DNA of 64,000 nucleotides from Acidobacteriota bacterium (GCA_003225055.1 QIAU01000178.1:1-64000); one strand, 5' to 3'; shown: positions 8,545 through 18,330, counted from the first letter of the stretch. Notes: generated by a model not told the origin, from the letters alone. A program made the numbers and translations.

Positions 8545-10330
8545 TGAAGGGCGTCGGTCGGGAGCTCAGGATTTCGCTTCGGTCCATTCGAACTGGACAC
8601 CAGGACTGGCGAGCTGCTTAACGCGGGACATTCGACCAAGCTCGCACCCCAGCCAGCCAAGCTCTTGCTGCTGCTGGTCTCGCAGGCCGGGCAACTCGTC
8701 AGTCGCGAAGAGATCAAAAGCGAGGTTTGGGGCAATGACACGTTCGTTAATTTTGAGCACAGCCTGAACACATGCATCCGGCAGATCCGGGCTGCTCTGA
8801 ATGACAATAGCGACGCACCGCGCACCGCGCTACATTGAGACGCTGCCCAGGCGTGGCTACCGTTTCATCATGGCAGTCGAAGAGGCAAGCCAGGCTCCGG
8901 TTCAGGCTGAGCCGCATGCAGGGACGGGCGCGCCTCCTGTATCCATTTCGTCCCCAACGGGGCACACGGCGATTCGGCGCAACCTCCGCTTCCGGGTGTG
9001 GTCGTTGGTGCTGTTGGGAGCCCTGGCGATGGGGGTTCACGTTGTGGCTCGGCCTCCGTCGCAGCACAAGCAGAGAAAGGCGGGTGATGATCGCCGTCCT
9101 CCCTCTTCAGGATTTGAGTGCTCCCGCCACAGGCGGTTATCTAAGCTCGGGTTTGACTGAGGAAATAATTACCCGTTTAGCGCAACTAGAACCGGATCAC
9201 TTGGGCGTTATCGCTCGCACTTCGTCAATGCGATACGCCGGGAGCAGCAAGTCGGTGGCACAAATCGGCCGGGAGCTGGGCGTCGATTACCTGCTGGAAG
9301 GCAGCTTGCAGCATAGCGGGCAATCGGGTCCGGGTACACGCTCAGCTCATCCGCGCAGGTGATCAGAGCCATATCTGGGCTGGTTCGTATGACGAAGACC
9401 TCGGTGACATCCTGAACTTGGAACGAGACGTCGCTGGATTAGTGACGCGCGAAGTGGCGCGCCGACTCACTGACGCGCGCTCAATTCATGCGGCTGCAGC
9501 GCACGTTATTAATCCGCAGGCTCGCCAAGCTTACCTGCGGGGGCGTTTCCACTTGCAGAAGTTAACCCGTGAGGCAGACGAGAAAGCGGTCGAGTATTTC
9601 AACGAAGCCATTGCTGCCTGCTCGACGATTCACTGGCTGAGGCCCATGCCACGATGGGTAGGATCAAGCTTATGTACGACTGGGATTGGCGGGGAGGCAG
9701 AACAGGAATTTCGTCGTGCCGTCATGCTGGACCCAAACTCGGCCGATGCGCACAGGGGATACTCGCAGTATTTCGCCGTCACGGGACAGACCGAGGCGGC
9801 GGCGCGCGAGTCGCGCATTGCGAACACGCTGGATCCCTCTGAACGAAACGGCAGCATGGAATTACTATGTTACCCACCGCTATGACGATGCCATTCGCCA
9901 GGTGCGCAGCCTGCTCGAGTTGCAGCCCAACTACGGCTGGGCATATTCGATCATGGCAATGTCCTATTCAGGTCTCGCGCGGCACGAGGAAGCGATCAAC
10001 GCCGCTGAGCGTGGACGACAACTATTGGATACCCCAATGGTGCAGATTGCCCAGGCTGTGGTTTACGCCAATGCCGGTCGTCGTCAGGCTGCCCAGAGGT
10101 TGCTGGCCCAGCTTACCACTGAGTCTGACAAGCAGTACGTCTGTGGTGTACAGCTTGCCACGGTTTACGCTGTTCTTGGCCGCACGGACGAGGCTTTCGA
10201 GTCGCTGGAAAGAGCCTACCTGCAACGATCGGATTGACTGCGATGGCTCGGGGTGGATCCCCGACTCGATTCGCTGAGACGCGACCCTCGTTATCACGAG
10301 CTAATCAAGCGAATGCGCCTCCCGAACTGA
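8545..10330 (+). pseudogene. Frameshifted winged-helix / TolB-like / TPR transcriptional regulator
   Basis: All parts of an acidobacterial-type regulator can be followed in order by changing frame. They are an OmpR/PhoB-type DNA-binding domain (FRFGPFELD ... LVSREEI ... YIETLPRRGYRF), a transmembrane helix (~9000-9050), a TolB-N/adenylate-cyclase-associated segment (IAVLPLQDLS ... YLLEGSL), then TPR repeats ending in DPRYHELIKRM. I count at least six frame changes (about 8550, 8824, 9085, 9325, 9625, 9690, 9845) plus an in-frame TGA at 10235-10237. The change at 8824 is explained by a 7-bp tandem duplication, ACCGCGC at 8817-8823 and 8824-8830; removing one copy restores the expected reading DAPRYIETLP. 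With this many lesions it is a pseudogene and not a single base-call error. Confidence 0.85.
8817..8830. repeat. 7-bp tandem duplication that breaks the regulator
   Basis: ACCGCGC occurs twice in a row inside the winged-helix domain. One copy restores the conserved reading frame into the wing motif YIETLPRRGYRF. This is a typical replication-slippage lesion. Confidence 0.85.
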
Positions 10331-10518
10331 GCGCCGGTTCACAGAATGTCGGGCACGCATAGGGATTCGTAAGTATCACCCGCTCCCAAGTACCACGTGC
10401 CCTTCACTACTGTTCAGATGACCGCTGCCTTCTTCTGGCATCTTCTGCGGCCAGGCGGTCCTTCAAAGGCAAAATCTGTGCGACTGAAGATCCCAAGGGT
10501 CGGCGACGCACCGCATTA

Positions 10519-11151
10519 TTAATTGTATTGTCGACTCTTGAAGGCACCCGCTATCTGGAAGCCCACCACAATTCCAAATACGAGGTAAAGAACCACCTGG
10601 AAAGGCGGGATGCGCTTCTCAATTTGCTGATATGCGATTGAGTGGGCTGCGGTAAGCACGACTCCCGCATACGCCCACCGCTGAAGCGATTTCCAGCGTT
10701 CGACTCCGAGCTTGCGAAGTGAAATATCGTTGGACAGCGCCAAGAGCAGAGAGAACACCAGCGCTGCAACACCACCCGTGTAGTTTCCGAAACCGAATGC
10801 GTCCAGCCGTGGGTGGTGGCAAGTATCGACGAAATACAGCCACACCCTGCCGCGCAGATGAACATTCAGGCCGACCGCAGTGTGTGCCAGTGCTGAGATT
10901 CCTGCCCAAATCCCCAAGTCACGCCGCAGGTCGAAGCTTACCGGATTAGATTTCCGCCGCAGCACATTGAAGGGGCCCAACAGGAGCGCGGCCGCGGTGA
11001 GAAACAGCGCAGGGTAGGCTGTCCCGATGCTTACTCGAGAGAGGAAATCACGCTTCGGAAACAAATGCATGAAGATGACGGTTAGCCCGACACTCCCAAC
11101 ACCGATGAGGATGTGGTGAAGCAGACGACGCCGCGGACGATTCTTAAGCAT
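10519..11151 (-). CDS. Ferric-reductase-like transmembrane protein
   Basis: Integral membrane protein of about 210 residues with six likely helices and well-spaced His residues (LAHTAVGLNVH and VVLTAAHSIAYQ) of the kind that ligate b-type haem in the ferric reductase-like transmembrane domain (YedZ/MsrQ/FRE superfamily). I start it at ATG 11151 (MLKNRPRRR); the frame is open for another 56 codons upstream, but that stretch looks non-coding and the chosen start gives the usual basic N-terminus before helix 1. No flavin or NAD domain is attached and no MsrP partner is nearby, so the electron donor is unknown. It is transcribed away from the downstream metal-related genes. Confidence 0.75.
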   Translation of the reverse strand: MLKNRPRRRLLHHILIGVGSVGLTVIFMHLFPKRDFLSRVSIGTAYPALFLTAAALLLGPFNVLRRKSNPVSFDLRRDLGIWAGISALAHTAVGLNVHLRGRVWLYFVDTCHHPRLDAFGFGNYTGGVAALVFSLLLALSNDISLRKLGVERWKSLQRWAYAGVVLTAAHSIAYQQIEKRIPPFQVVLYLVFGIVVGFQIAGAFKSRQYN

Positions 11152-11480
11152 TCGTAATGGCGTGGCCAATATAACGGGAATTTCCCTTGACTTTCTGGCC
11201 GACCGACAACTTACACTTAAGAGGCTCAGTATGCAATTTTGCCGGCAGGGCCTCTTCAGTGCGTTAGATTCGGATAAGTACTGGTGAGAAAAGGACGAAG
11301 GTTTGTTGAAAAAGTTCATCTCGGAAATGCGGGCTTGACGGCAAGCCTCGGCGAGGAAGTACGATCGCAGGTTAGGTTACTGTCATGGTGCTTTCGATGT
11401 TCGTGTTGAAGAGCCGGTTGGTGCTTGCTGGAGATTCTGGCGACAGAAGTCAGCCGTGTGGCATCATAAGAAGGGTGGTT

Positions 11481-11804
11481 ATGCGCAACGCAGGACCCGC
11501 ATCAATCCTCGCGCTCATACTCATGCTGGCATTTTTCCCCGCAACGATGTCAATGCCGATGAATTCCGGCACCACGCCGGGTGGCTGCCACGGCCATCAT
11601 GGACCTATGCCGCCGCCGACACATAGCTGTTGTGACTCGCATCAAGTACCGGCTGCAGTTCAGATCGCGCGCGCGGCTGTTGGATTAAACTTCGTGGCTG
11701 GTTGGCTCGGCACGGCCGACATCATTAGGCCTCGGACTTGCGCCGTCCGAACAATGGACACCCCCGACTTGTGTCTTCCTCTTTCTACCGTTCTTCGCAT
11801 CTGA
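11481..11804 (+). CDS. Small secreted Cys/His-rich protein
   Basis: Protein of 107 residues starting at ATG 11481. A hydrophobic signal segment (residues ~8-26) is followed by a metal-binding-looking cluster, GCHGHHGPMPPPTHSCCDSH, with three Cys, five His and a Met within 20 residues; the remainder is mildly hydrophobic. I do not recognise a named family. The composition and its place 103 bases before a Met/His-rich envelope protein in a copper-efflux neighbourhood suggest periplasmic or outer-membrane copper binding. This is inference. An in-frame start at 11385 is possible but has no signal-peptide logic. Confidence 0.6.
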   Translation: MRNAGPASILALILMLAFFPATMSMPMNSGTTPGGCHGHHGPMPPPTHSCCDSHQVPAAVQIARAAVGLNFVAGWLGTADIIRPRTCAVRTMDTPDLCLPLSTVLRI

Positions 11805-11907
11805 TCCGTTCCATTCTCCTCAGGATTGATTCGCGGGCTCAGCTCTGTCCGCACCATTCGGCCATCACCTACTTCTAGCTAGCCGCAGTTCGGAGAATCG
11901 AACGCCT

Positions 11908-13356
11908 GTGCGAAAGAATGCTTACGTTTGCAGTCTAATTCTTAGTTCCGTCCTAGCAGCTGTTCTGAGCGCCTTGGCCCAGCAGCAGTCTAGCCTCGCT
12001 GACGAGCAGACCTCGAAGGGCCAGAGCTCACAGCAACTGCAGTCCACATCCCGCCAAGAAATGGTGCCAATACAACACCAGCGCAGTGGGCAAGGCTATA
12101 TGCAAGGCATGGATCACCAGCAAATGCCGGACATGGAACATCACAGTATGAACATGACTGAAAACGCGAAGATGTTCTTAGAGGACATCGAGCATCACGG
12201 TACATCCGGCACCAGCGCCGAGCCGAACTCAACCCCAATCCCAATGCTCATGACCATGAAAGGGAAATGGATGTTGATGTTTCATGGCGAGGCGTTTCTA
12301 AACGTGCTGCAACAGAGTGGCGCGCGCGAGTCTGACAGGGTATTCTCCACAAACTGGTTGATGCCGATGGCGCAGCGGCAGCTTGCCGCGGGCACACTGA
12401 CATTACGAACCATGGTGAGCCTGGAGCCCGGCACAATATCGAAACGTTATTACCCCGAGCTCTTCCAGCAAGGAGAGACCGCGTTCGGCAGGCCGATTGT
12501 GGACGGTCAACACCCGCACGATTTCATCATGGAATTGGCGGCGCTCTATGACTTGAAGCTCGGAAAAGAGACTCTGCTCTCGTTCTACTTCGCGCCAATG
12601 GGCGATCCCGCGATGGGACCAACTGCGTATCCGCATCGCGCATCAGCTTCGGAAGATCCCATCGCGCCGCTTGGACACCACCTACAAGACTCAACACACA
12701 TCGCCGATGATGTGATAACTGCAGGGCTGACATACAAACTGGCGCGACTTGAGGCGTCCGGTTTTCACGGTCGCGAGCCTGACGAATTTCGTTGGGACAT
12801 TGACTCCGGCAAGATTGACTCCTGGTCCACGCGTGTGACGGTGCAGGCTGGCCAGAACTGGAGCACACAATATTCGTTCGCGCACCTGACCAGTCCCGAA
12901 GCACTTCATCCCGAGGAGGACCTCCAGAGGATGACCGCTTCCGTGATGTACAACCGCCCTCTCACGCGCGGAAATTGGTCAAGTACTCTGCTTTGGGGTC
13001 GCAACCGGAGCTTGGAAACGGGCCTGGTGTTGAACGGTTACTTGGCAGAATCCACGCTGCGTTGCGCTGAACGCAATTACGTTTGGAGCCGAATTGAAAA
13101 CGCGGATCGCACGAACGAATTGCTGCTCCGCAACCAGCCTGAACCGCCGAATTTCCGGGAAAACATCATAGGGCGTGTGCAAGCTTATACTGTGGGCTAC
13201 GAGCGCGATCTGGATTTGATCCCGCACCTCGCTACCGGCATTGGTGCGCAGCTCACTACGTACTCCAGTCCCGACACGCTGAAGATGCAATACGGAAGTC
13301 ATCCTGTAGGCGCTGTAGTGTTCCTGCGGGTTCGACCATTTGGGAAGGAGCGATAG
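11908..13356 (+). CDS. Putative envelope protein with Met/His-rich N-terminal copper-binding-like region
   Basis: Protein of 482 residues, GTG start at 11908, with an N-terminal signal peptide ending near residue 24. Residues ~50-100 are rich in Met, His, Asp and Gln (for example MDHQQMPDMEHHSMNM), like the metal-binding segments of CopA/CopB copper-resistance proteins. The remaining ~380 residues carry alternating hydrophobic strands and the motif DGQHPHDFIME, and look like an outer-membrane beta-barrel; I know this only as an uncharacterised family found beside metal-resistance genes. Together with the upstream Cys/His-rich protein it extends the copper theme of the first 13 kb. The function is inferred from composition and position. 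Confidence 0.6.
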   Translation: MRKNAYVCSLILSSVLAAVLSALAQQQSSLADEQTSKGQSSQQLQSTSRQEMVPIQHQRSGQGYMQGMDHQQMPDMEHHSMNMTENAKMFLEDIEHHGTSGTSAEPNSTPIPMLMTMKGKWMLMFHGEAFLNVLQQSGARESDRVFSTNWLMPMAQRQLAAGTLTLRTMVSLEPGTISKRYYPELFQQGETAFGRPIVDGQHPHDFIMELAALYDLKLGKETLLSFYFAPMGDPAMGPTAYPHRASASEDPIAPLGHHLQDSTHIADDVITAGLTYKLARLEASGFHGREPDEFRWDIDSGKIDSWSTRVTVQAGQNWSTQYSFAHLTSPEALHPEEDLQRMTASVMYNRPLTRGNWSSTLLWGRNRSLETGLVLNGYLAESTLRCAERNYVWSRIENADRTNELLLRNQPEPPNFRENIIGRVQAYTVGYERDLDLIPHLATGIGAQLTTYSSPDTLKMQYGSHPVGAVVFLRVRPFGKER

Positions 13357-13424
13357 GTGGGAAATATGCAGGTTTCGGTGCGTTCGTTTGACGTCTTGGG
13401 CGCTACTGCCTCGCCCATCATCCG

Positions 13425-13456
13425 TGCCACCTCCCAAGTATGCCACCTCCCAAGTA
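13425..13456. repeat. Perfect 16-bp tandem repeat
   Basis: TGCCACCTCCCAAGTA occurs twice head-to-tail (13425-13440 and 13441-13456), about 150 bases upstream of TonB receptor 1. The core CTCCCAAGTA is also at 10383-10392. It could be a slippage duplication or a pair of binding sites in the receptor leader. Confidence 0.7.
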
Positions 13457-13606
13457 TTGACGAAACGCTCGAAACTGGAGTAAAAGCTGCGCAGACGGGA
13501 CGCCCATGTGCACGGTTCAGTCGGCAATATCCTCTGCATTTTTGTCATCTTGGGCTTCGACAACTCTCAACCTACCGATGAAGTCGTCCCAAACAGGAGG
13601 CGAGCC

Positions 13607-16600
13607 ATGAATATTTTTCCAAGCGTTCGTGCAAAGCTGGTCCTCAGCTTCTGCCTTCCCTTGTCCGCATGGTTGTTCATGAGCTTACCCTCGGCTGATG
13701 CCCAGGTGACCTCCGGCACCATCGGAGGAACCGTCACTGATTCCTCAGGTGCGCCCTTGCCCGGTGTGAGAATCACCATCATGGACCTTCAGAAAGGTAC
13801 ATCCCAGGAATACACCACAGACGAAGGTGGCGGCTACAACGCGCCTTTCCTCATTCCTGGAACGTACCGCGTGACCGCAGAGAAGCCCGGTTTCAAACGC
13901 GCTCTTTCCGCCGATGTAATTCTCAATGTAGACGAAAAAGCCCGCGTCGATTTGACCCTTCGTGTAGGCGATGTAAAGGAAGTCGTCGCAGTCGTCGCTA
14001 TATCGCCACTCGTGCGCGTAGAAAGTTCTGAGCTTGGCGAAGTCGTTGGCGAACGGGCCGTCCGCGAGTTGCCGCTAAATGGCCGCAACTTTGCGCAGCT
14101 TGTTTATCTCGTTCCCGGTGTAACTCCCGGTCAGGCAGGCGAGAATCTGTCTGGCGCGAGCACGTTCAACCCCCGGGCAGCCTCAAACTTCAACGCCCTC
14201 GGCAGTCAGGCCAACACCAACGCCTGGCTCGTCGATGGTATCGATGACAACGAGTACACCTTTAACACCGTGATGGTGCAGCCCTCCGTCGAGTCCATCG
14301 GCGAATTCAAGGTGCTTACGGGAACCTTTTCCGCGGAGTTCGGCCGCGGTGCGGGCGTGGTATCCGTGTCCACGAAATCAGGTACAAATACGCTTCACGG
14401 CAGCGCATTTGAGTTTCACCGCAACAGTTACTTTGACGCCCGCAGCTATTTCAACGCCACCACCCAGCCGCAGCCGCCGTTTCGTCGCAACCAGTTTGGA
14501 TCATCCTTGGGTGGCCCCGTGATATTCCCGAAGCTCTACAACGGCCACAACCGCACTTTCTTTTTTGCTGACTATTACGGGTTACGCGAGCTGAAGGGCC
14601 TGACCTTTGTGAACTCCGTGCCCACCGCGGGCCAGCGAACCGGAGACTTCAGCGACCTCACAAACGCTAGCGGTGCACTGATACCGATTTACAATCCCTT
14701 CAGCACGGTCGTTAGCGGCACAACGGTCACCCGCAGCCGCTTCATGTGCAATGGAAACCTCCCGGTCGTTCCCAACCCGGACGGGACGCAGACGGGCGGA
14801 ACTCCCTGCAACATTATTCCAGCGCTGCTCATCAACGCCGTTGGCACAAACGTCGCCAGTATCTATCCTCTGCCTAACCTGGCCGGCAGCTTTAACAATT
14901 ATGTAAGTGCCGCAAATCGCGTTGTGGGTGATAACGGCGGAAACATACGCGTCGATCACAAAATCGGCACGAACGATTCCCTCTTCGTGCGCTACAGTTA
15001 CGAGAAGTATTCGCTCAACGCTCCGCAAGGCCAGTCGCAATGCTGCTTGCCGACTCCGGTCTCGGCCGCGCAGCACTTCGATTTAGGCCCCTTTGTCGCC
15101 GGCATTCAGAATACCAACTTGACCGCTCAGGGACTTGCCATCAATGAAGCGCATGTCTTCAGCACAAATCTGGTGAGCGAATTCATTGGCGGCTATTCCC
15201 GCACGATTCCCTTCACGGTCCAATCCGATTTTGGTCACAATTCCGCCGCTTCCCTGGGCATTCAGGGCATCAACGTCTCGCAATTTACGACCGGCCTGCC
15301 CAATCTCAACATTCAGGACTTCACCGGTTTGAGCGGAGGGCCAGCCTTTCTTCCCGCCAACCCGCGCCAGACAAATTATCAGTTGAGCGACACCGTTTCT
15401 TGGACTCTCGGCCGTCACCGCGCCAAATCCGGCTTTCGCTGGGTGCACCAGCAGATGTCGCCATTCACCAACACCAACACGCGCAGTTCGCTTAATTTCA
15501 ACGACAATTTCACCAATAACCCGGCCACGAACATGGGCGGTAACGGCCTGGCAACCTTGCTCCTCGGATTTTCCACCGGAGGCACGCGCGGCTTTCTCTT
15601 GCAGCCATACTATCTGCGCAACAACGAGTACGCCGCATTTTTTCAGGATGACTGGAAGTTCGGCAATCGCCTCACTCTGAATCTCGGCCTCCGCTATGAC
15701 GTTTTCACCGCGGACACCGAAATCCAAAATAGAATTGCCAACTTCGACTTCCAGAATTTGCGCTTGATCTACGCGGGAGTGAGCGGCGCGTCGCGCACCG
15801 CCGGCAAATCCACACAGTTCGGCAACGTCGCGCCGCGCGTAGGTTTTGCCTACGATCTTGCCGGCAATGGCCACACCGTCGTTCGTGGCGGTTACGGTAT
15901 TTCCTATTTTCCCGAGCAGCAGTCGGCGTCTAACTTGCTCGGTCAAAACGTGCCCTTTACCATTTCGCAAAATTTTTCGCCGGCGGTAAATCCTCCCGGC
16001 AGCCAGATGCGCAGCATTCCCAGCATCAACAACCCTTTTCCTCCGATTTCCCCGGTGATGCCGATTACCACGGCGGACCTCAATGCCGCGAATCCCAGCG
16101 TCATCGGCCACGCCTTCAACAACCTGACCCCTTACATGGAGTCGTGGAACCTTGACGTGGAACGCCAGCTTGGCGCCAGCACCGTCGCGGAGGTCGCCTA
16201 CGCCGGAAGCCGCGGCATTCACCTGATGTTCTGCTATAACGCCAACGAGATTCAGCCCGGTACGGGCTCGCAGGCCTCGCGCCGCTTGATTCAGCCTCTC
16301 TCGAAGGTCAACACCATCTTGGAATGTGATCCCCGCAACATGTCTACCTTTCACAGCCTGCAAGGCAAGGTAACCAAGCGCATCTCCCATGGACTCCAGT
16401 TCCTCGCGAGTTATACCTTCGGCAAATCGCTCGACTACGGTGGTTCCGCTGCCAGCGGCGGCGGCGCGGTAGTCAATCCGCAGACGGTCACCAATCTCCG
16501 AGCGGGTTACGGTCCTTCGGGCTTCGACGTCAAGCATCGCTTTGTTGGCAGCTGGATCTACGAGCTTCCGTTCGGTTCCGGCAAGCGGTGGCTGAGTGTG

Positions 16601-17053
16601 TCACCCGTTTCGCGCATAGTCGGCGGATGGCAATTGGCCGGAATCACAACGTTATCCACCGGACGGCCGTTTAGCGTCACTCTCAACCAGGGCGTCAACA
16701 ATGGCGCGCCGAGCTGGCCCAACCGGGTCTGCGGTGGCACTCTGCCCAATCCCGATCCTGCCCTGTGGTTCAACACGCAGTGCTTTGTCGCGCCGCCCCC
16801 CAACACCTACGGGAACGTCTCGCGCGGCGTCCTGTACGGACCGGGCACGCTGGATTGGGATCTTGCGCTCGTGAAGAGCACCATTCTGCGCGAACAGCTG
16901 CGCATGCAGATTCGCCTGGATGCGTTCAACGCCTTTAATACCCCAAACTTTGGTTTCCCGAACACGGCCATCGGATCGCCTACCGCTGGAAAAATCACCA
17001 GCATTATCAACGACAACCGCGACTTGCAATTGGCCCTCCGGCTGGAATTTTGA
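13607..17053 (+). CDS. TonB-dependent receptor, Oar-like, with carboxypeptidase-regulatory-like N-domain
   Basis: Outer-membrane active transporter of 1148 residues. ATG 13607 is preceded by AGGAGG at 13595-13600, so I prefer it over the in-frame upstream start at 13508. Order: signal peptide (cleavage near ADAQ), a carboxypeptidase-regulatory-like beta domain (GTIGGTVTDSSGAPLPG ... GTYRVTAEKPGF), the plug (RELPLNGRNFAQLV), then a 22-strand-type barrel ending in Phe. This is the Oar-like family that is greatly expanded in Acidobacteriota. The substrate is unknown; position next to copper genes does not by itself imply metal uptake, since most family members are thought to import oligosaccharides or peptides. 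No downstream partner is co-transcribed. Confidence 0.93.
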   Translation: MNIFPSVRAKLVLSFCLPLSAWLFMSLPSADAQVTSGTIGGTVTDSSGAPLPGVRITIMDLQKGTSQEYTTDEGGGYNAPFLIPGTYRVTAEKPGFKRALSADVILNVDEKARVDLTLRVGDVKEVVAVVAISPLVRVESSELGEVVGERAVRELPLNGRNFAQLVYLVPGVTPGQAGENLSGASTFNPRAASNFNALGSQANTNAWLVDGIDDNEYTFNTVMVQPSVESIGEFKVLTGTFSAEFGRGAGVVSVSTKSGTNTLHGSAFEFHRNSYFDARSYFNATTQPQPPFRRNQFGSSLGGPVIFPKLYNGHNRTFFFADYYGLRELKGLTFVNSVPTAGQRTGDFSDLTNASGALIPIYNPFSTVVSGTTVTRSRFMCNGNLPVVPNPDGTQTGGTPCNIIPALLINAVGTNVASIYPLPNLAGSFNNYVSAANRVVGDNGGNIRVDHKIGTNDSLFVRYSYEKYSLNAPQGQSQCCLPTPVSAAQHFDLGPFVAGIQNTNLTAQGLAINEAHVFSTNLVSEFIGGYSRTIPFTVQSDFGHNSAASLGIQGINVSQFTTGLPNLNIQDFTGLSGGPAFLPANPRQTNYQLSDTVSWTLGRHRAKSGFRWVHQQMSPFTNTNTRSSLNFNDNFTNNPATNMGGNGLATLLLGFSTGGTRGFLLQPYYLRNNEYAAFFQDDWKFGNRLTLNLGLRYDVFTADTEIQNRIANFDFQNLRLIYAGVSGASRTAGKSTQFGNVAPRVGFAYDLAGNGHTVVRGGYGISYFPEQQSASNLLGQNVPFTISQNFSPAVNPPGSQMRSIPSINNPFPPISPVMPITTADLNAANPSVIGHAFNNLTPYMESWNLDVERQLGASTVAEVAYAGSRGIHLMFCYNANEIQPGTGSQASRRLIQPLSKVNTILECDPRNMSTFHSLQGKVTKRISHGLQFLASYTFGKSLDYGGSAASGGGAVVNPQTVTNLRAGYGPSGFDVKHRFVGSWIYELPFGSGKRWLSVSPVSRIVGGWQLAGITTLSTGRPFSVTLNQGVNNGAPSWPNRVCGGTLPNPDPALWFNTQCFVAPPPNTYGNVSRGVLYGPGTLDWDLALVKSTILREQLRMQIRLDAFNAFNTPNFGFPNTAIGSPTAGKITSIINDNRDLQLALRLEF

Positions 17054-17386
17054 CCCAAGCACCGGAGTTGAAAATTTCGCCACTCTGTGAACTCTGTGCC
17101 TGTTGACCGCAGGCGAGCCTCAGCGTCTTGTCGAGGATCGTCCCTACGCCCACGCGGCAGCGCCGTGGCGCCAAACGAGGGGTCGCTTGGTCTGCGGCGC
17201 CTGTCGCGGCACTTGGTCTCCGGATTGAACTCTGAACGTAGAGAGTGCCAAAAGCCGGAGCAATCGTGTGTTTAGCTCTCGCGCTCGGCATCTCTTGTTT
17301 GTCAGAGACGGCCAACTGGGATAACCGGAGACATTTTCAGTCCGGCAATACCGTACGCGTGACCCAAAGATGCGATAGGTCGACAC
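17054..17386. other. Intergenic stretch, no recognisable gene
   Basis: About 330 bases between TonB receptor 1 and the PIN-domain remnant. No frame carries the missing N-terminal part of the PIN protein in a recognisable form, and no terminator with a T-tract is visible after the receptor. Confidence 0.4.
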
Positions 17387-17752
17387 GTGCATTCGGAAAG
17401 AGCTCGGCTTTGGTTTGAGCAGGCCGGGGAAGAACAATTCTTTTTCTGTCGTTTCACGCAGGTAACCGTTCTGAGACTCCTAACGACCGACCAGGTCATG
17501 GGAAAAGACGCCAGGACCATGTCTGAGGCCTGGAGCTTGTGGGACCGGATTTGGGCAGATACGCGCATTGTGTTCCTTCCCGAGCCCGATGACATTGAGA
17601 GGGAGTTCCGTTCGCGCTCGCGGCTGTCAAGCCGGTCGCCCAAAATCTGGGCGGACGCTTATCTACTGGCCTTCGCCGCAGCCGCTGGCCTAAAGCTCGT
17701 CACGTTTGACCGAGCGCTCAAGTCGCACGGTGTAGATGTCCTTATCCTCTAA
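17387..17752 (+). pseudogene. VapC-type PIN-domain ribonuclease, N-terminus missing
   Basis: The last ~120 residues match a VapC-like toxin: LWFEQA ... FCRFTQVTVLRLLTT ... PKIWADAYLLAFA ... LVTFDRAL. The conserved Asp in WADAYL and the one in TFDRAL are present. The first ~20 residues of the PIN fold, which carry the first catalytic Asp (usually DVNV), are absent: in this frame a TGA lies eight codons before the GTG at 17387. No antitoxin gene precedes it. It is therefore most likely a non-functional toxin remnant. A sequencing error upstream of 17387 could also produce this picture. Confidence 0.6.
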
Positions 17753-18109
17753 GGAGAACGAGTCTGACCGACCGTCGTCACGGTCACAACCTGTGGTCAA
17801 GGCCTTTGCTGAATTTGGGCTCGGTTTCTCGTCAAGGGGAGGACCTGCCCAGGGTCATCACCCAGCATCCCGCATGGAAAAACCTTGGGTACGACTCGCC
17901 TGACGGCCAGTACGGTCGTCCGTCAACCTTCTATCAGCAATTACAAACATTGAATCTAAAGTGCTGAAACCGCTAGTTCAAGTTGTTGCCATTGAGCAGA
18001 AAAGTTCTAAAATCGTTCTATAAAAGGGCCGACCAATTTTTTCAGGTCCCGCCCGGAGACATAGTTGCACCCTCCACCGGCTACATCTTGATCAGTTCAT
18101 TCCCGAAAC
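17753..18109. other. Intergenic stretch with an unassigned open frame
   Basis: A frame open to the TGA at about 17965 reads in a coding-like way (around NLGYDSPDGQYGRPSTFYQQ) but has no start codon with a ribosome-binding site and no family I recognise. The rest shows nothing. Confidence 0.3.
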
Positions 18110-18330
18110 CGGTTCGTTCCGATTTTGAACACCTCTACCGCTTCACGCTCTGTTCCGCATTCTTTGTCGTACGCACCAAAGAGAATGGTTCCCTGGGCAA
18201 GGTTCCGCCGTTCCAAAGCCGCAGTCAAGATGCATACCCTGCTCGACCTGCACGGCAGCATTCCCACGTTTATCCGCATTACAGAAGGCAAAACCCACGA
18301 CGTCAATATCCTCGATTCTCGACTTTAGTG
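18110..18330 (+). mobile_element. Rearranged IS4-type transposase remnant
   Basis: Two short pieces of an IS4-family DDE transposase sit side by side in different frames and in the wrong order. Piece 1 (18116-18185) reads DFEHLYRFTLCSAFFVVRTK, a segment normally found after the catalytic-core strand. Piece 2 (18185-18328) reads VPWARFRRSKAAVKMHTLLD then LHGSIPTFIRITEGKTHDVN, which normally precedes piece 1 by several tens of residues. The order suggests deletion between two tandem copies. No terminal inverted repeats were found and the element is not functional. Confidence 0.65.

Noticed and set aside
15083-16537. 484-codon open frame on the minus strand
   Set aside because: Antisense to TonB receptor 1, no ribosome-binding site and a composition typical of the shadow frame of GC-rich coding DNA.
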